Shown here: one piece after another, positions 5,680 through 6,275 of the stretch | Position numbering within the stretch: position 1 is the stretch's first letter | Layout: the number at the start of each line of letters is the position of its first letter | Assembly: GCA_014729315.1 (NCBI GenBank) | Contig: WJKD01000890.1 | Span: 1 to 6,275, forward strand | DNA length: 6,275 nt | Direction: 5' to 3' | Source: Promethearchaeota archaeon | Lineage (GTDB): Archaea; Asgardarchaeota; Lokiarchaeia; Sigynarchaeales; SOKP01 | The notes under the pieces: model-generated | Told to the model about the DNA's origin: nothing | The model's input: the letters and a program-made list of their open reading frames with translations, nothing else | Database searches by the model: none | Translations under genes and position numbers: made by a program

Positions 5680-6275
5680 AAGCCGATATGAATATGAATG
5701 ACGAAAGTTTTCGACACAAGAAGGATAAATATTATAAAAAAGCTAAGAGAAGCAGATATAGGGCTCGCTCAGCCTATAAATTAATTGATATCCAAAAGAA
5801 GTTTAATATTTTTAAACGAGCTTTTTATATTTTAGATGTAGGAAGTGCCCCCGGATCGTGGCTTCAAGTAATTCAAGAATATGCCGAAGAGAATTTAGAA
5901 AAATATAACGATCAGTATTATCATCGAGATCAATATAAAATTTTAGGGGTCGACTTAAAAAGAGTCTCAAACATCGAAAATGTAAAGACTATAAAAATGG
6001 ACGCTACAAAATCCGAATTTAAACAAGAAATAGAGAGTTTTTTTGGGGATCCCTTAGATTTGATTGTATCTGATGCATCGATCAATAAATCGGGAAACAA
6101 ATTTAGTGATCAAGCTAGACAAATAAAATTATGTAGAAAAATTTTAGAATTTTTGCCCTACTTAAAAAATGGGGGAATCTTTGTCGTAAAATGCTTTCAA
6201 GGACAAGATATCAAATTTTTTAGACGAGATTTAAATAAGAACTTTCGCTATGTAAGATCTTACAAGCCTAGGTCC
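5676..6275 (+). CDS. rlmE: FtsJ/RlmE-type rRNA 2'-O-methyltransferase (3'-partial)
   Basis: SAM-dependent ribose 2'-O-methyltransferase of the FtsJ/RrmJ family, expected to act on 23S rRNA (U2552 in E. coli numbering). The frame starts at ATG 5676 inside ATGA, overlapping the trm1 stop by 4 bp, and stays open for 200 codons to the window edge. In-frame ATGs at residues 5 and 7 are alternative starts. Visible family features: DKYYKKAKRSRYRARSAYKL (17-36) with the first catalytic lysine K35; SAM motif LDVGSAPGSW (53-62); GVDL; LIVSDASINKSGN with catalytic D133; and VVKCFQG with K172. The final Glu of the KDKE tetrad, expected in the next few residues, falls beyond the right edge. There are roughly 15 extra residues (EENLEKYNDQYYHRDQ region) between motif I and GVDL compared with E. 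coli RlmE. Only the C-terminal end is missing. Confidence 0.94.
   Translation, partial: MKADMNMNDESFRHKKDKYYKKAKRSRYRARSAYKLIDIQKKFNIFKRAFYILDVGSAPGSWLQVIQEYAEENLEKYNDQYYHRDQYKILGVDLKRVSNIENVKTIKMDATKSEFKQEIESFFGDPLDLIVSDASINKSGNKFSDQARQIKLCRKILEFLPYLKNGGIFVVKCFQGQDIKFFRRDLNKNFRYVRSYKPRS

Noticed and set aside
5493..5717. Antisense ORF across the trm1/rlmE junction
   Set aside because: It is the complement of well-supported Trm1 and RlmE coding sequence and has no motif of its own.

Overview
The window looks like archaeal DNA. Two archaeal-style RNA methyltransferases (Trm1 with a CxC/CxxC zinc site, and an FtsJ/RlmE-type enzyme) sit in a compact operon, promoters are of the TATA type, and Shine-Dalgarno (SD) sites occur where leaders exist. 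The AT-rich housekeeping genes and the class I fructose-1,6-bisphosphatase would fit an Asgard (Promethearchaeota) genome. That lineage call is inference; no rRNA or other strong marker is present.

Layout, all genes on the + strand. (1) About 1-3251 holds one very large gene for a RuvC-fold nuclease of the TnpB/Cas12 superfamily (at least 1065 aa). The conserved TnpB blocks are all readable, in order, including the three catalytic acids D640, E919 and D976. They are spread apart by large helical insertions and an N-terminal extension, giving a Cas12-sized protein. Its reading frame is still open at the left edge of the window, so the true start may lie outside. Its 3' end carries a 20-bp tandem repeat across the stop codon and small GC hairpins. 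(2) 3252-3346 is an AT-rich intergenic promoter with a duplicated TATA-like element. (3) 3347-4324 is a class I fructose-1,6-bisphosphatase gene. (4) 4325-4446 holds a weak hairpin/oligo-T terminator and an 18-codon ORF with the best SD in the window. (5) 4447-5679 is trm1 (tRNA G26 dimethyltransferase). It overlaps by 4 bp (6) an FtsJ/RlmE-type rRNA 2'-O-methyltransferase gene that runs off the right edge.

The item of interest is the nuclease. Sequence blocks place it in the zinc-less 'GxxKGWK...EeSYTS...GLfkS...aDvNGslNi' branch of TnpB, but it is about 2.5 times the size of an ordinary TnpB. No CRISPR array, cas1/cas2/cas4, tnpA or serine recombinase gene lies inside the window, and housekeeping genes begin 95 bp downstream. 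It is therefore either an independently enlarged TnpB (a candidate new Cas12-like lineage) or part of a system whose other components lie to the left. Its GC-rich 3' half contrasts with the AT-rich trm1/rlmE genes and suggests lateral acquisition. The fbp, trm1 and rlmE genes are ordinary host functions in gluconeogenesis and RNA modification and show no functional link to the nuclease.
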